Part shown: positions 11,744-19,632 of the stretch, in pieces
How positions within the stretch are numbered: the first letter of the stretch is position 1
Layout of the letters: each line of letters opens with the position of its first letter
Assembly (NCBI RefSeq): GCF_016428805.1
Contig: NZ_JAELTJ010000041.1
Span: 1-42,259, forward strand
Origin: Achromobacter sp. ASV32
GTDB lineage: Bacteria; Pseudomonadota; Gammaproteobacteria; Burkholderiales; Burkholderiaceae_B
DNA length: 42,259 nucleotides
Direction of reading: 5' to 3'
Notes under the pieces: generated by a model
Databases searched by the model: none
The model's input: only the letters and a program-made list of their open reading frames with translations
What the model was told of the DNA's origin: nothing
Made by a program: the position numbers and the translations under genes

Positions 11744-11911
11744 ACAACAGATGCTGACATTTGTTTGAAGATTCAACATGCAGAGACGTGATACAGATGT
11801 TTTCTATAGAAAATGACAACACCCGAAATGCTGAGGGCAGGGTATGCAAAGTCTTGAAGAGTGGGGAACTTTGCGAATTGATATGTGTAATGCATAAAAT
11901 CTGAGAGAAAA
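11744..11911 (+). promoter_or_regulatory. AT-rich leader upstream of the glycosyltransferase gene
   Basis: This segment is much poorer in GC than the core chromosome. It contains a perfect 14-bp palindrome, TTTTCTATAGAAAA, at 11800-11813. It also has a possible promoter with TTGCGA at 11871-11876 and TAAAAT at 11895-11900, 18 bp apart. If that promoter is used, the transcript would begin very close to the first possible start codon. Confidence 0.35.
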
Positions 11912-13069
11912 TTGCCTGCTTCCACGCATTCTTTGTCATTGCCGGTCGTGTCCCGCCCGCTAAGGGTCGCCCTGCTGGGCGCGAACCGGAGCATCCATAC
12001 CGTGCGATGGGCCAACGGCCTGAGCGAGCGCGGACACGATGTCCACCTGCTCTCGCTCGACCCGCCGTCAGCCGACATCGCACCCACGGTGCGGCAATAC
12101 CAGCTGCCTTACGGTGCCCCTTTCGGTTATCTGTTGGCTGACCGGCGTGCGCGCCGGCTGCTCTCGCGGATTCAACCTGATCTGCTCAATACCCACTATG
12201 CGACCGGCTATGGCCTGCTGGCCCGCCGGTCCGGGTTCACGCCGAATCTGCTGTCTGCGTGGGGCAGCGATATCTACGATTTCCCGGAAAAGAGCTGCTG
12301 GCACCATCGCGTGCTCAGCAAGAACCTGAACCGCGCGACCGTGCTGGGCGCTACAAGCCATGCAATGGCGACTAAAATGCGGGCGCTGTCCGAGAAGCCT
12401 GTTTTCGTCACGCCATTCGGTATCGACGAACATCAGTTTTCGCCGCGAATCGTACGGTGCCCATCCGACCGTATCGTCATAGGCACCGTAAAGACACTGG
12501 AAGCGCTTTATGGAATCGACACGTTGATCCACGCATTCGCCAAACTCAAGACCCGCCTGGCCGCCAGCAATGGCGATCTGGCGTCACGCCTGATGCTGCG
12601 CATTTATGGCGGCGGCAGCCAGCGGCCGATGCTGACGGACATGGCGGCGAACCTGGGTCTGAACGACTGCGTCAAACTCAAGGGACAGATACCGCACAGC
12701 GACGTGCCGGCTGCGCTGGATGAGCTGGATATCTACGTCGCCCTGAGCCGCCGCGACAGCTTCGGCGTCGCCATCCTCGAGGCCTGTTCGAGCGGATTGC
12801 CTGTCGTGGTGTCGGACGCCGATGGGCCGGCAGAGGTCGTGCTCGATGGCGTGACAGGCTTTGTCGTGCCTATTGACGACGCCGACGCCGCCTCGCAGCG
12901 GCTGGAAACCCTGGTCCTGAACCCGCAATTGCGCGCCACCATGGGCACGGCCGGCCGCCAGCGCGTGCGCGAGATGTACAGCTGGGAGCACAGCCTGGAC
13001 CTCATGCTCGACGCCTATCAGGAAACGCTGCGTATCCATCGCGGCACGACGGCGCGCCGCCAGCCATGA
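11912..13069 (+). CDS. GT4-family glycosyltransferase
   Basis: This 385-residue GT-B-fold enzyme probably transfers a sugar from a nucleotide donor during surface-polysaccharide synthesis. The N-terminal domain starts at LRVALLGANRSIHTVRWANG, with the Gly-rich acceptor-side loop and GHDVHLLS. The C-terminal domain holds RIYGGGSQR, the binding segment VALSRRDSFGVAILEACSSGLPVV, and GPAEVV, with the E-x7-E pattern of GT4 retaining enzymes. No ATG start is available. The longest frame begins with TTG at 11912, with GAGAG 5-9 bases upstream; TTG at 11939 and GTG at 11948 are alternatives. It is not in a polysaccharide cluster but isolated between insertion-sequence scars, so it was probably carried in alone. 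Donor and acceptor are unknown. Confidence 0.82.
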   Translation: MPASTHSLSLPVVSRPLRVALLGANRSIHTVRWANGLSERGHDVHLLSLDPPSADIAPTVRQYQLPYGAPFGYLLADRRARRLLSRIQPDLLNTHYATGYGLLARRSGFTPNLLSAWGSDIYDFPEKSCWHHRVLSKNLNRATVLGATSHAMATKMRALSEKPVFVTPFGIDEHQFSPRIVRCPSDRIVIGTVKTLEALYGIDTLIHAFAKLKTRLAASNGDLASRLMLRIYGGGSQRPMLTDMAANLGLNDCVKLKGQIPHSDVPAALDELDIYVALSRRDSFGVAILEACSSGLPVVVSDADGPAEVVLDGVTGFVVPIDDADAASQRLETLVLNPQLRATMGTAGRQRVREMYSWEHSLDLMLDAYQETLRIHRGTTARRQP

Positions 13070-13110
13070 CGGTGCTGATCGGTCTCGTCATCCTGAGCTT
13101 CTCGACCATC

Positions 13111-13210
13111 CAGGGGTGAAGCTGCGACTTCATGACCGATGCACTATGGTCGGGACGGCGCTTCAGGACCTTCGCGTAGGATGACGACGCCTCGAACACG
13201 GAGATTCAGA
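13111..13210 (+). pseudogene. IS3-type transposase remnant (first Asp of the DDE domain)
   Basis: The frame beginning at CAG 13111 reads QG*SCDFMTDALWSGRRFRTFA*DD. This is recognisable as the conserved QRWSMDFMxDAL-GRRFRTF-VxDD block of an IS3-family orfB. The Trp codon has become TGA, and a second stop follows RTFA. Only about 30 codons remain. The assignment is by eye from a short stretch. Confidence 0.5.
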
Positions 13211-13223
13211 CACCCCCGCCTTG

Positions 13224-13382
13224 GGCGATGCACTGCATGCGGTGATGTGCGGCGCAGGGCACAACATCCGCCTGATCCTGGCCGCGCTGTGGCTTTGTTG
13301 CGCTCGACTCGGGCTGTCGATCCAGGCGCTCATCACCGCATTGATCGCTGCTCCAGTCGAGAACCGGCCTGCGTGCGCCTGA
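13224..13382 (+). pseudogene. IS5-family transposase C-terminal remnant
   Basis: An open stretch of 52 codons reads GDALHAVMCGAGHNIRLIL, then LARLGLSIQALI-like sequence, and ends in TGA at 13380-13382. The LHAVxCGAGxNIRxIL motif is the standard C-terminus of one IS5-family transposase type. The catalytic part is absent. It directly follows the IS3 remnant, so two elements were joined by deletion. Confidence 0.55.
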
Positions 13383-13427
13383 GATCTGAGTTATTCAGGA
13401 CGGACTATGTAGTTTACGGAGAAGTGT

Positions 13428-14954
13428 ATGAAAGCTTACGTTGTGGCTGGAATACTGGCAGTGGCAGTACTCACTGGATGCCAATCATTTGATCAGGTAG
13501 TAGCTTCGAACCTAGGGCAAGCCTGTGACGACCTTGGCCGATCGGCGACTGCAGGAATCTCCCCTGCTGTTGCCATGGATCGTCGATCCAATGCTGACCC
13601 GAACAAGGTCAAATTCAGTGCCCAGGACATTCTGGGTAGCAGCGGTGTTGGCGTGGGAGGGCAATTCGCGTTCCTGCCTGAAACGACGATCGCTAAAGTA
13701 GATGGCTCGTCGCCCCGGCTACTCAGGACCGGTGGCGCCTACGTCACGTCCGCCCGCAGAGTTGAAGTGGATTCGATACCGGCCTGTGACATCGTCGGCG
13801 TGATCCTTCCCGAGATCAGCAGGGACCCGGCGGTTGCAGATAGAGAAAACAAGGTATCCAACATCAGCTTCCAGCTGCTCGTTCCGCTGAACTGGAACGG
13901 TTTATCCAAGGGAAAACTGATCCAGTTCGGGGGCGGGGCGTTCAACGGTGAGCTGTTTGATCTGGGGACGGTCCTGCAGAACTTGAATTTTTGGTCGGGA
14001 GGAAAGGCACCCCTGGCCAATGGTTATGCGTTGGTGACCAGCGATTCAGGGCATCGGGGCAAGCGTACGTCGCTGGCCTTTGTCAAGCCGCCTGCGCCTG
14101 GATACACCGTGGATCAGCAGATCGAAGTAAGGAATTTTGCCGGGGAGCATATCAAGCGAGTGCGTGACGTGGCCACAGCCATCGTCAAGCAGCTGTCCCT
14201 TGCGCGGCCAACGCGCACCTACTTCGTGGGTGTCTCCACTGGAGGGCGAGAGGCGCTCAAGGCGATCTCGCTGTTTGGCGTCGACTACAACGGTGCTATT
14301 GCGGTGGCGCCCGCCTGGGATGTTACGGCAGGTGCCGCGACTGGCGAAGGATGCACAGGTCTGGCTACCGATTCAGAACAGTTTAAGAAGCTTGTCGAGG
14401 CGACGGTACCTGGAGGAACCCAGGATGAAAAGCTGGACAACTTTTGCCGCGTGGTCGAGCTCACCTGGCAACCTCCGGCGAACTTGACAGAGTTTGGTGC
14501 CGCGGGTGGGAAGCTGTTGATCGTGCAGGGCACGAGCGACAAGATTGTACCCGCGAGCAAGACCGACCTGTACTGGCAACGGTTCGTGGCGCAAACACCT
14601 GAGTGGGATGAATTCGCCCGTTATTACCACATCCCCGGATTCGATCACGGCTTCGGATATGTGCCTGACTTCGATCTTATCGGCGCTCTGAACCGTTGGG
14701 TGGATGACCACGCGCAGACACCGGAGGTGCAGGACCTTACGTACAAGTACGCACTCGCTACCTCGCTTCCCGTGCTGCTTTGGGAGGGGCTCTTCCACGG
14801 CTTCAGTCTTCCTCTGAACGTCCATGTTCAAAAGGAAAAGCAGGTCTGCCAGTACCCCTCAGTTTCGACCCTTACAGGCAACGCCTTTAACTGGCGCCGT
14901 GCCGGGGAATGTACATTGAATCACACCGGGTTCCATGTGACCCACCCCCAATAG
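13428..14954 (+). CDS. Tannase/feruloyl-esterase-family alpha/beta hydrolase, predicted lipoprotein
   Basis: This 508-residue protein has a lipoprotein signal, AVAVLTGC, so Cys18 would be lipidated and the protein would sit in the periplasm or outer membrane. The hydrolase core shows nucleophile Ser270 in GVSTGGREA, a likely acid Asp371 in QGTSDKIVP and His407 in PGFDHGFGY. The general pattern, including the final ALNRWVDD, matches the tannase/feruloyl esterase family (Pfam Tannase), which cleaves esters of aromatic acids. The usual GxxHC context of the histidine is replaced by DHGF, so it is a divergent member. GGAGAAG at 13418-13424 precedes the ATG. Base composition is less GC-rich than in flanking core genes, and insertion-sequence remnants lie on both sides. 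The substrate is unknown. Confidence 0.72.
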   Translation: MKAYVVAGILAVAVLTGCQSFDQVVASNLGQACDDLGRSATAGISPAVAMDRRSNADPNKVKFSAQDILGSSGVGVGGQFAFLPETTIAKVDGSSPRLLRTGGAYVTSARRVEVDSIPACDIVGVILPEISRDPAVADRENKVSNISFQLLVPLNWNGLSKGKLIQFGGGAFNGELFDLGTVLQNLNFWSGGKAPLANGYALVTSDSGHRGKRTSLAFVKPPAPGYTVDQQIEVRNFAGEHIKRVRDVATAIVKQLSLARPTRTYFVGVSTGGREALKAISLFGVDYNGAIAVAPAWDVTAGAATGEGCTGLATDSEQFKKLVEATVPGGTQDEKLDNFCRVVELTWQPPANLTEFGAAGGKLLIVQGTSDKIVPASKTDLYWQRFVAQTPEWDEFARYYHIPGFDHGFGYVPDFDLIGALNRWVDDHAQTPEVQDLTYKYALATSLPVLLWEGLFHGFSLPLNVHVQKEKQVCQYPSVSTLTGNAFNWRRAGECTLNHTGFHVTHPQ

Positions 14955-14962
14955 CAGGGCCA

Positions 14963-15240
14963 TCAGCCGATAGAGATTTCGTCCTCCTTTGGCGCCAGGG
15001 AATTCGCTTGGGACCCGTGTTCTCGGGCGAATTCCGCAAGGGTTTTTCATGCCATTGCACTGTGGGGGCGCTCCTCGTTATAGAAACGCCGCCACGCTTC
15101 GATTTTGCCCCTTGCATCGGCCAGCGACAAGAACCAATGCTCGTTCAGACACTCCTGCCGCAGTCGGCCGTTGAAGCTTTCCACCATCGCATTGTCCGTC
15201 GGCGTACCACGCCGGGAAAAATCCAGCTCCAGATGGGTTG
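14963..15240 (-). pseudogene. IS3-family transposase orfB tail
   Basis: Reading on the minus strand from about 15240: LELDFSRRGTPTDNAMVES, FNGRLRQECLNEHWFLSLAD, EAWRRFYNEERPHSAMA, a TGA at 15049-15047 in place of the expected Trp codon, and then in frame KTLAEFAREHGSQANS to the natural stop at 14965-14963. This is the last third of an IS3 orfB, containing the catalytic Glu (VES). The front two-thirds is missing; the frame runs instead into a broken transporter gene. It ends 8 bases from the stop of the tannase-like gene. Confidence 0.8.
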
Positions 15241-15916
15241 CTGGAGACGGCTGCTCCGGCTGCGGCGCGGCCGGCAATGCCGTAAAGACACCGAGCCCCT
15301 GTTATGGCCGGCACGATCAAATGCCAGCGCCGCTTGAGACGGTGGTCGGCGCTGTGGCCCAGCAGGTTCATTGCTACGATGGCGCACAGGAACGGAATGG
15401 CGCTGAGCAGGCCGATCTTGAACGCGCCGGTCACACCGGTGGACTTGATCAGCGTGGGCATCCAGAAGGTCAGCCCATACTGGCCAGCCACGAAGGTGAA
15501 ATAGATCAGGCACATCCACCAAACACGCTTGTCGGCGAAGACTGCGCGCAGCGAATGGCTCTGCGTTTCGACGAACATGAACATGGCAGACAGGATGCCC
15601 CAGGTGATCATGATGCGCGCAATCCAGATGCGGGCGCCGATGCGATGCATGAGCAGGTTACTGGGCGCCTCGAATAGGAAGTAGCCCAGCAAGAATACAC
15701 CCGCGCCCAGACCGAAAACCGCCTCGCTGAAGCCGAGATCCTGCGATACTTGTAGCTTGCGAAGCCGACATTGACGCGATCCAAGTAGGCGATCAGGTAG
15801 CAAAGCATCAGGAAGGGGATCAGGCGCGAGAATACCTTAGCACAGGCACGCGCGGTGGCCCCGGTCTCGGGATCCTGCGCTGTACTGCTGGCGGCAGTCT
15901 TTGAGACCATGTCCAT
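15241..15916 (-). pseudogene. MFS anion/cation symporter family transporter, frameshifted and truncated
   Basis: The start at 15916 gives MDMVSKTAASSTAQDPETGA, then FSRLIPFLMLCYLIAYLDRV, the first membrane helix and signature of the ACS family of the major facilitator superfamily. Near 15757-15759 the frame shifts. GCAAGC probably derives from GCAAAGC by loss of one A, after which KLQVSQDLGFSEAVFGLGAG continues in another frame. That frame covers helices 2 to about 7 (LGYFLFEAPSNLLMHRIGAR, FWMPTLIKSTG) and breaks around 15250 at the IS3 fragment, so the C-terminal half is gone. The original substrate was probably an organic acid. The intact MFS gene at 17296-18594 is related, and this may be a relic of an older version. 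Confidence 0.78.
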
Positions 15917-16351
15917 CGAGTCATTGATGTCTCCAGGGTCTTGTGCCGCGCCGCACATATGCATGATCGGCAGTTTTGGGCACGAGAAGTGCATATCAAA
16001 GGGCGCAGAACACGGCGCACGGTCCGTCCAGCGCGGCGGCGTCCGGCTCACCAGCTACAGGCGCGCGGTTTCTTGCAGCTCTTCGAGCGCGTGTGTACGA
16101 GGCATGCCTCACCGGATGTTCTCTGATCATCGGCCCTAGCTGGACCGGCAACTGGGCAACGCCAGTGAGAGGCCCTGGCTGCGTGTCTCTTTGATTTCAA
16201 TTGATCGCGTCATTCTACAAATTCAGGAAAAGCGACATACGAGGGATAATCCGGCCCCAGAAAGTTCAAAAATAAAATTATGAGCATCGGGTGAACCGGG
16301 TATCGGCTGGATTAGCATCTGGACCGCCCGAGCGAAGGCCTGGATACGTCT
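15917..16351. other. Gene-free stretch upstream of the MFS relic
   Basis: No intact gene is seen. Near 16070-16112 on the minus strand a short frame reads ALEELQETARL before a TAG, which faintly resembles the tail of class II aldolases, but it is too short to assign. The part from about 16190 to 16290 is AT-rich and contains TCAATTGA (16197-16204). It lies downstream of the sugar-acid operon, and no clear terminator is seen for it. Confidence 0.3.
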
Positions 16352-17299
16352 TCACTTCCGTGGTACGTCTGCAATCCGATATACACGCAGGGCATTGTCA
16401 TGCCATATGCCCTGTTGCTCGCTCTCACTTAGATGCGCGAGGGCCCCGGCGATCATGCGTATCAGCGCAGGGAACCCGATGCGCAGGTTGGCAACCGGCA
16501 AGTTGCTGCCGAACATACAGCGCTGCCAGCCGAAAATGGAGATCGTATCGTGAACAATGCCCTGATTCTCCGCCTCGTTCCAGGCCGTGGCGCGCAATCC
16601 GAACTCGGACAGTTTGACCGTCACATTCGAATGGGCGGCCAGCGCCTCCATACCCCGCCGCCACATCGCCAGCCCATCATTTGATCGGTCCCATGGCAGG
16701 CCGGCGTGCTCCAGCACGACGGAGATCCGCGGCGCATGGGCCAACATGGCCGCTGCCTCTTCCAGATGCCAAAAGGGGACCCGCAGGTCCCAACAGAGAT
16801 TCTTCGCCTTTAGCAGATCCAATGCCACCGGCCAGCGCGGATCGAGCAATGTGCCGGCAATGCCGTTGCTGCTTTTCTTTCCTGGAGCATTCGTTACATG
16901 CGGCTTGAACCGGATGCCACGCACGCGCGGCCATGCGGCTTGCTCGTCAACGCGCCGCGCGGCGTCTGGCGCCAGCAGATCTGTCCATGCGACTACCACG
17001 GACGGCAGCCCATCCCGCGCCGCGACCTCATGCAGCCACCGAGTTTCGTCGATCGCCTGGGCATGCGCGCGTTCGGCCTCCACGTGCACGCTCGCCGTCA
17101 CCATGAAGCCGGAGCAGCGCGCGCGGTAGGCTTCGATGGGGAAATCCCGACACAACGTAGGGTATTCGCCGAACCAGGCCCGCTCCGGGTCGTATCCATC
17201 TTGCAGCCATGGATAATGGGCACCCGTACCCAGCTCCCATAGATGATGGTGGGCGTCGACGATCATCCTTGGCAGGCGCGGAACGGCGTTCTTCTTCAT
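16352..17299 (-). CDS. COG3618 amidohydrolase (lactonase-like metal-dependent hydrolase)
   Basis: This 315-residue TIM-barrel hydrolase belongs to the Amidohydro_2 group. It has the N-terminal metal motif DAHHHLWELG, a central VRGIRFKP strand, LEHAGLPW with a metal-binding His, and CMFGSNLPV near the end, where the catalytic aspartate of relatives is replaced by asparagine. Well-studied relatives hydrolyse L-fucono-, L-rhamnono- or galactaro-lactones and 2-pyrone-4,6-dicarboxylate. Its place as the last gene of an operon with an L-fuconate dehydratase-like enzyme favours a sugar-lactonase role. The ATG overlaps the stop of the upstream MFS gene (ATGA at 17299-17296), indicating translational coupling. 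Asn in place of Asp could alter metal use. Exact substrate unknown. Confidence 0.8.
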   Translation of the reverse strand: MKKNAVPRLPRMIVDAHHHLWELGTGAHYPWLQDGYDPERAWFGEYPTLCRDFPIEAYRARCSGFMVTASVHVEAERAHAQAIDETRWLHEVAARDGLPSVVVAWTDLLAPDAARRVDEQAAWPRVRGIRFKPHVTNAPGKKSSNGIAGTLLDPRWPVALDLLKAKNLCWDLRVPFWHLEEAAAMLAHAPRISVVLEHAGLPWDRSNDGLAMWRRGMEALAAHSNVTVKLSEFGLRATAWNEAENQGIVHDTISIFGWQRCMFGSNLPVANLRIGFPALIRMIAGALAHLSESEQQGIWHDNALRVYRIADVPRK

Positions 17300-18594
17300 G
17301 AGCGGTCACACTTGCCGGGCAGCATCAGCGCCAGCAGCCCCGCCAGAAGCAGCGCCCCGACCAGGCTGTAGACGCCCATCGAAGATCCGTAGTGCTGCGT
17401 CAATACCCCCACGGCATAAGGCCCGCAGAATCCGCCAAGGTTGCCCAGCGCATTGATGAGTCCGCGCGCGCCGCCAGCGGTTTCCTGGCTGCACAACTTT
17501 GAGGGTATGGTCCAGAAAATCCCGGCGGCGGCCTGCATGAAGACTCCGGCGATGACGAGCCAGAAGTAGGCCGCCCATACCTCGGATTGGAATTGCACCG
17601 ACAGCAGCAAGCTCATTCCGAAGCCCAGCAGCGGCACGGCAATGAAGAGCCGTCGCAGACGCGTTCTGTCGGACAGCCATGAAATTGCCAGCATGCCGGC
17701 CATCGCGCCAACGAAAGGCAATGCGGACAACAGGCCAACCTGTCCCATGCCGCCCTGTGTCAGATTCTTCAGTAGCGTCGGCAGCCAAAGCGTGAAGCCA
17801 TATATGCCGACCTGATAAAGAAAATAGATGGCAATCAGCCGCCATGCCACCGTGTCGCGCAACAATGCGGTCAGCGAAGTCGTGGCGGCTCCCGCCTGGC
17901 GAGCGGTTTCACGCTCGGCGCGCAAGGCGCCGAGGATGTAATCACGCTCGACGGTCGATAATCCGCGCGCGTTTTCCGGTCCATCGTCGGCGAACCAGAG
18001 CCATACCACCAGGCATAGGAGTGACAGGATTCCCGCCGCGTAGAACAGCATGCGCCAGTCATAAGCCGCCAGCACGAAGCCCGAAATCGGTGCTGTCAGG
18101 ACCCCGGCCAAAGGCACGAACATGATCACCAGCGAGTTCGCGCGTCCGCGTTCGTGGTCAGGAAACCAATTGCCGACCATTGTCAGCACGACGGGTAGCA
18201 GGCCGCCTTCCGCGACGCCGAGCAGAAAGCGCAAGACCAGCAATTCCCATGTCTGGGTGACCAAGCCGGTCAATAGGGACAATACCGCCCAAGCCACCAG
18301 AGACCATGCGATGAATCGCTTGCCGCCGCCCCGTGCCGCGAGGCGGCCACCCGGGATCTGAAGAAACAGGTAGCCGACGAAGAATATCCCGCCCGCAAGG
18401 CCTGCCATGCCTGCCCCCAGGGCAAGGTCGGCGCTCATGCCACCGGGCAATGCGAACGCAATGACCACGCGGTCCATGTACGAAATGACGCAGGTCAGCA
18501 GCAATGGCGGAATAACCCGAATCCAGCGTTTCCTTGGAATCTGCGCGAGGGGGGATGGGTCAGGCCGGATGGCACTGTCTATTCTTGTCGTCAT
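17296..18594 (-). CDS. MFS transporter (ACS family, organic-acid:H+ symporter)
   Basis: This 432-residue inner-membrane permease with 12 predicted helices has an ACS-type start (RKRWIRVIPPLLLTCVISYM followed by DRVVIAFALPGG). RFLLGVAEGGLLPVVLTMVG is the conserved loop 4 region of phthalate, glucarate and tartrate transporters. It lies fourth in the minus-strand operon, 9 bases after the Bug gene, and its stop overlaps the start of the lactonase. It probably imports the acid or lactone that the operon degrades. It is complete, unlike the similar relic at 15241-15916. Confidence 0.85.
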   Translation of the reverse strand: MTTRIDSAIRPDPSPLAQIPRKRWIRVIPPLLLTCVISYMDRVVIAFALPGGMSADLALGAGMAGLAGGIFFVGYLFLQIPGGRLAARGGGKRFIAWSLVAWAVLSLLTGLVTQTWELLVLRFLLGVAEGGLLPVVLTMVGNWFPDHERGRANSLVIMFVPLAGVLTAPISGFVLAAYDWRMLFYAAGILSLLCLVVWLWFADDGPENARGLSTVERDYILGALRAERETARQAGAATTSLTALLRDTVAWRLIAIYFLYQVGIYGFTLWLPTLLKNLTQGGMGQVGLLSALPFVGAMAGMLAISWLSDRTRLRRLFIAVPLLGFGMSLLLSVQFQSEVWAAYFWLVIAGVFMQAAAGIFWTIPSKLCSQETAGGARGLINALGNLGGFCGPYAVGVLTQHYGSSMGVYSLVGALLLAGLLALMLPGKCDRS

Positions 18595-18603
18595 GGCCGT
18601 TCC

Positions 18604-19632
18604 CTAGTCGGCCTTCACGCCCAACGCGCGCACCAGTTTTCCGTAGCGATCGGCCTCAGCGCGATTGAGCTCGACGAACTGCTGGCGCGACAGCGAGGGA
18701 ATCTCTCCACCCATGCTCCGCAGGCGCTCGCGGGTCGCTGGATCATCAAGGGCTTTTTGCAGTTCGCGGTACAGGCCGTCGAGAATGGGTTTGGGCGTGC
18801 CCGTTGGCGCGTACAGACCGTACCAGGTGGTGATGTCGACGTCGGTATAGCCTGCTTCCCGCATGGTGGGGACATCCGGGAATTGCAGTGAGCGCGTCGG
18901 CGTGGTGATAGCCAGGGCTCTCAGTTTTCCCGTCCGAATATGAGCGATAGCCGAGGAGGACGTGTCGATCATGAGCTGAACCTGGCCGCTGATCAGGTCC
19001 GGGTATGCCGCGCTGCTGCCCTTGTAAGGCACGTGGCTCATCTTCAGGTCTGCGGCAATTGCCAATACGGCGCCCGCCAGATGCTGTGTGCTACCCACGC
19101 CGGAGGACGCGTAGTTAAAGGCTTGCGGCCGTGCCTTTATCTCAGAGATCAGCTCCGCCATGCCGCGCGCCTTTTCCTTCGGGCCGACGATCAAGAGCTG
19201 CGGGACCTCGATCACCATCCCGATGGGCTGGAGGTCCTTGTTCGGATCGAATGGCAGCTTGATCATGGCCGGCGCGATGGACTGCCCTGTATTGGTGGCA
19301 AGCAGCAAGGTGTACCCATCGGCGGGCGCCTTTGCCACCGCGGCGCCCGCCAGCGTATTGGCGGCCCCCGGACGGTTCTCCACAATGACGGGCTGTCCGA
19401 TCGACTGCGACCAGCGTTCGGCCAGAATGCGCGCCAGGAGATCGCTGCCGCCTCCGGCGGATGCGCCCACCAACAGGCGTATCGGCTTGGACGGGTAGGC
19501 ATCCTGCGCCAACACGTTGCCGGGAAACAGACATGCCATGCATAGCGACAGGACCGATGCCCATCCCGATATCGTGTTGTATTGCCGCGCGCGGGCCGGT
19601 ACGACCATCGCATCGGTCGGTCCTGTTGTCAT
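18604..19632 (-). CDS. Tripartite tricarboxylate transporter receptor protein (Bug family), orphan
   Basis: This 342-residue periplasmic binding protein has a hydrophobic signal (WASVLSLCMACLFPGNVLAQ), probably cleaved after VLA-Q near residue 43. It is followed by YPSKPIRLLVGASAGGGSD, the family signature that forms the ligand pocket. GQPVIVENRPGA, ADGYTLL and GTPKPIL are further Bug hallmarks. Such receptors bind carboxylates for TctAB-type membrane proteins. No tctA or tctB gene is present here; in Bordetella and Achromobacter, orphan Bug proteins are very numerous and some act in sensing. The ATG overlaps the stop of pdxA (ATGA at 19632-19629). The ligand is probably the same acid used by the operon. 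Confidence 0.9.
   Translation of the reverse strand: MTTGPTDAMVVPARARQYNTISGWASVLSLCMACLFPGNVLAQDAYPSKPIRLLVGASAGGGSDLLARILAERWSQSIGQPVIVENRPGAANTLAGAAVAKAPADGYTLLLATNTGQSIAPAMIKLPFDPNKDLQPIGMVIEVPQLLIVGPKEKARGMAELISEIKARPQAFNYASSGVGSTQHLAGAVLAIAADLKMSHVPYKGSSAAYPDLISGQVQLMIDTSSSAIAHIRTGKLRALAITTPTRSLQFPDVPTMREAGYTDVDITTWYGLYAPTGTPKPILDGLYRELQKALDDPATRERLRSMGGEIPSLSRQQFVELNRAEADRYGKLVRALGVKAD

Noticed and set aside
16030-16112. Short minus-strand peptide ALEELQETARL, like the tail of a class II aldolase
   Set aside because: Too short to support homology and followed by a stop; it may be a gene relic but cannot be claimed.
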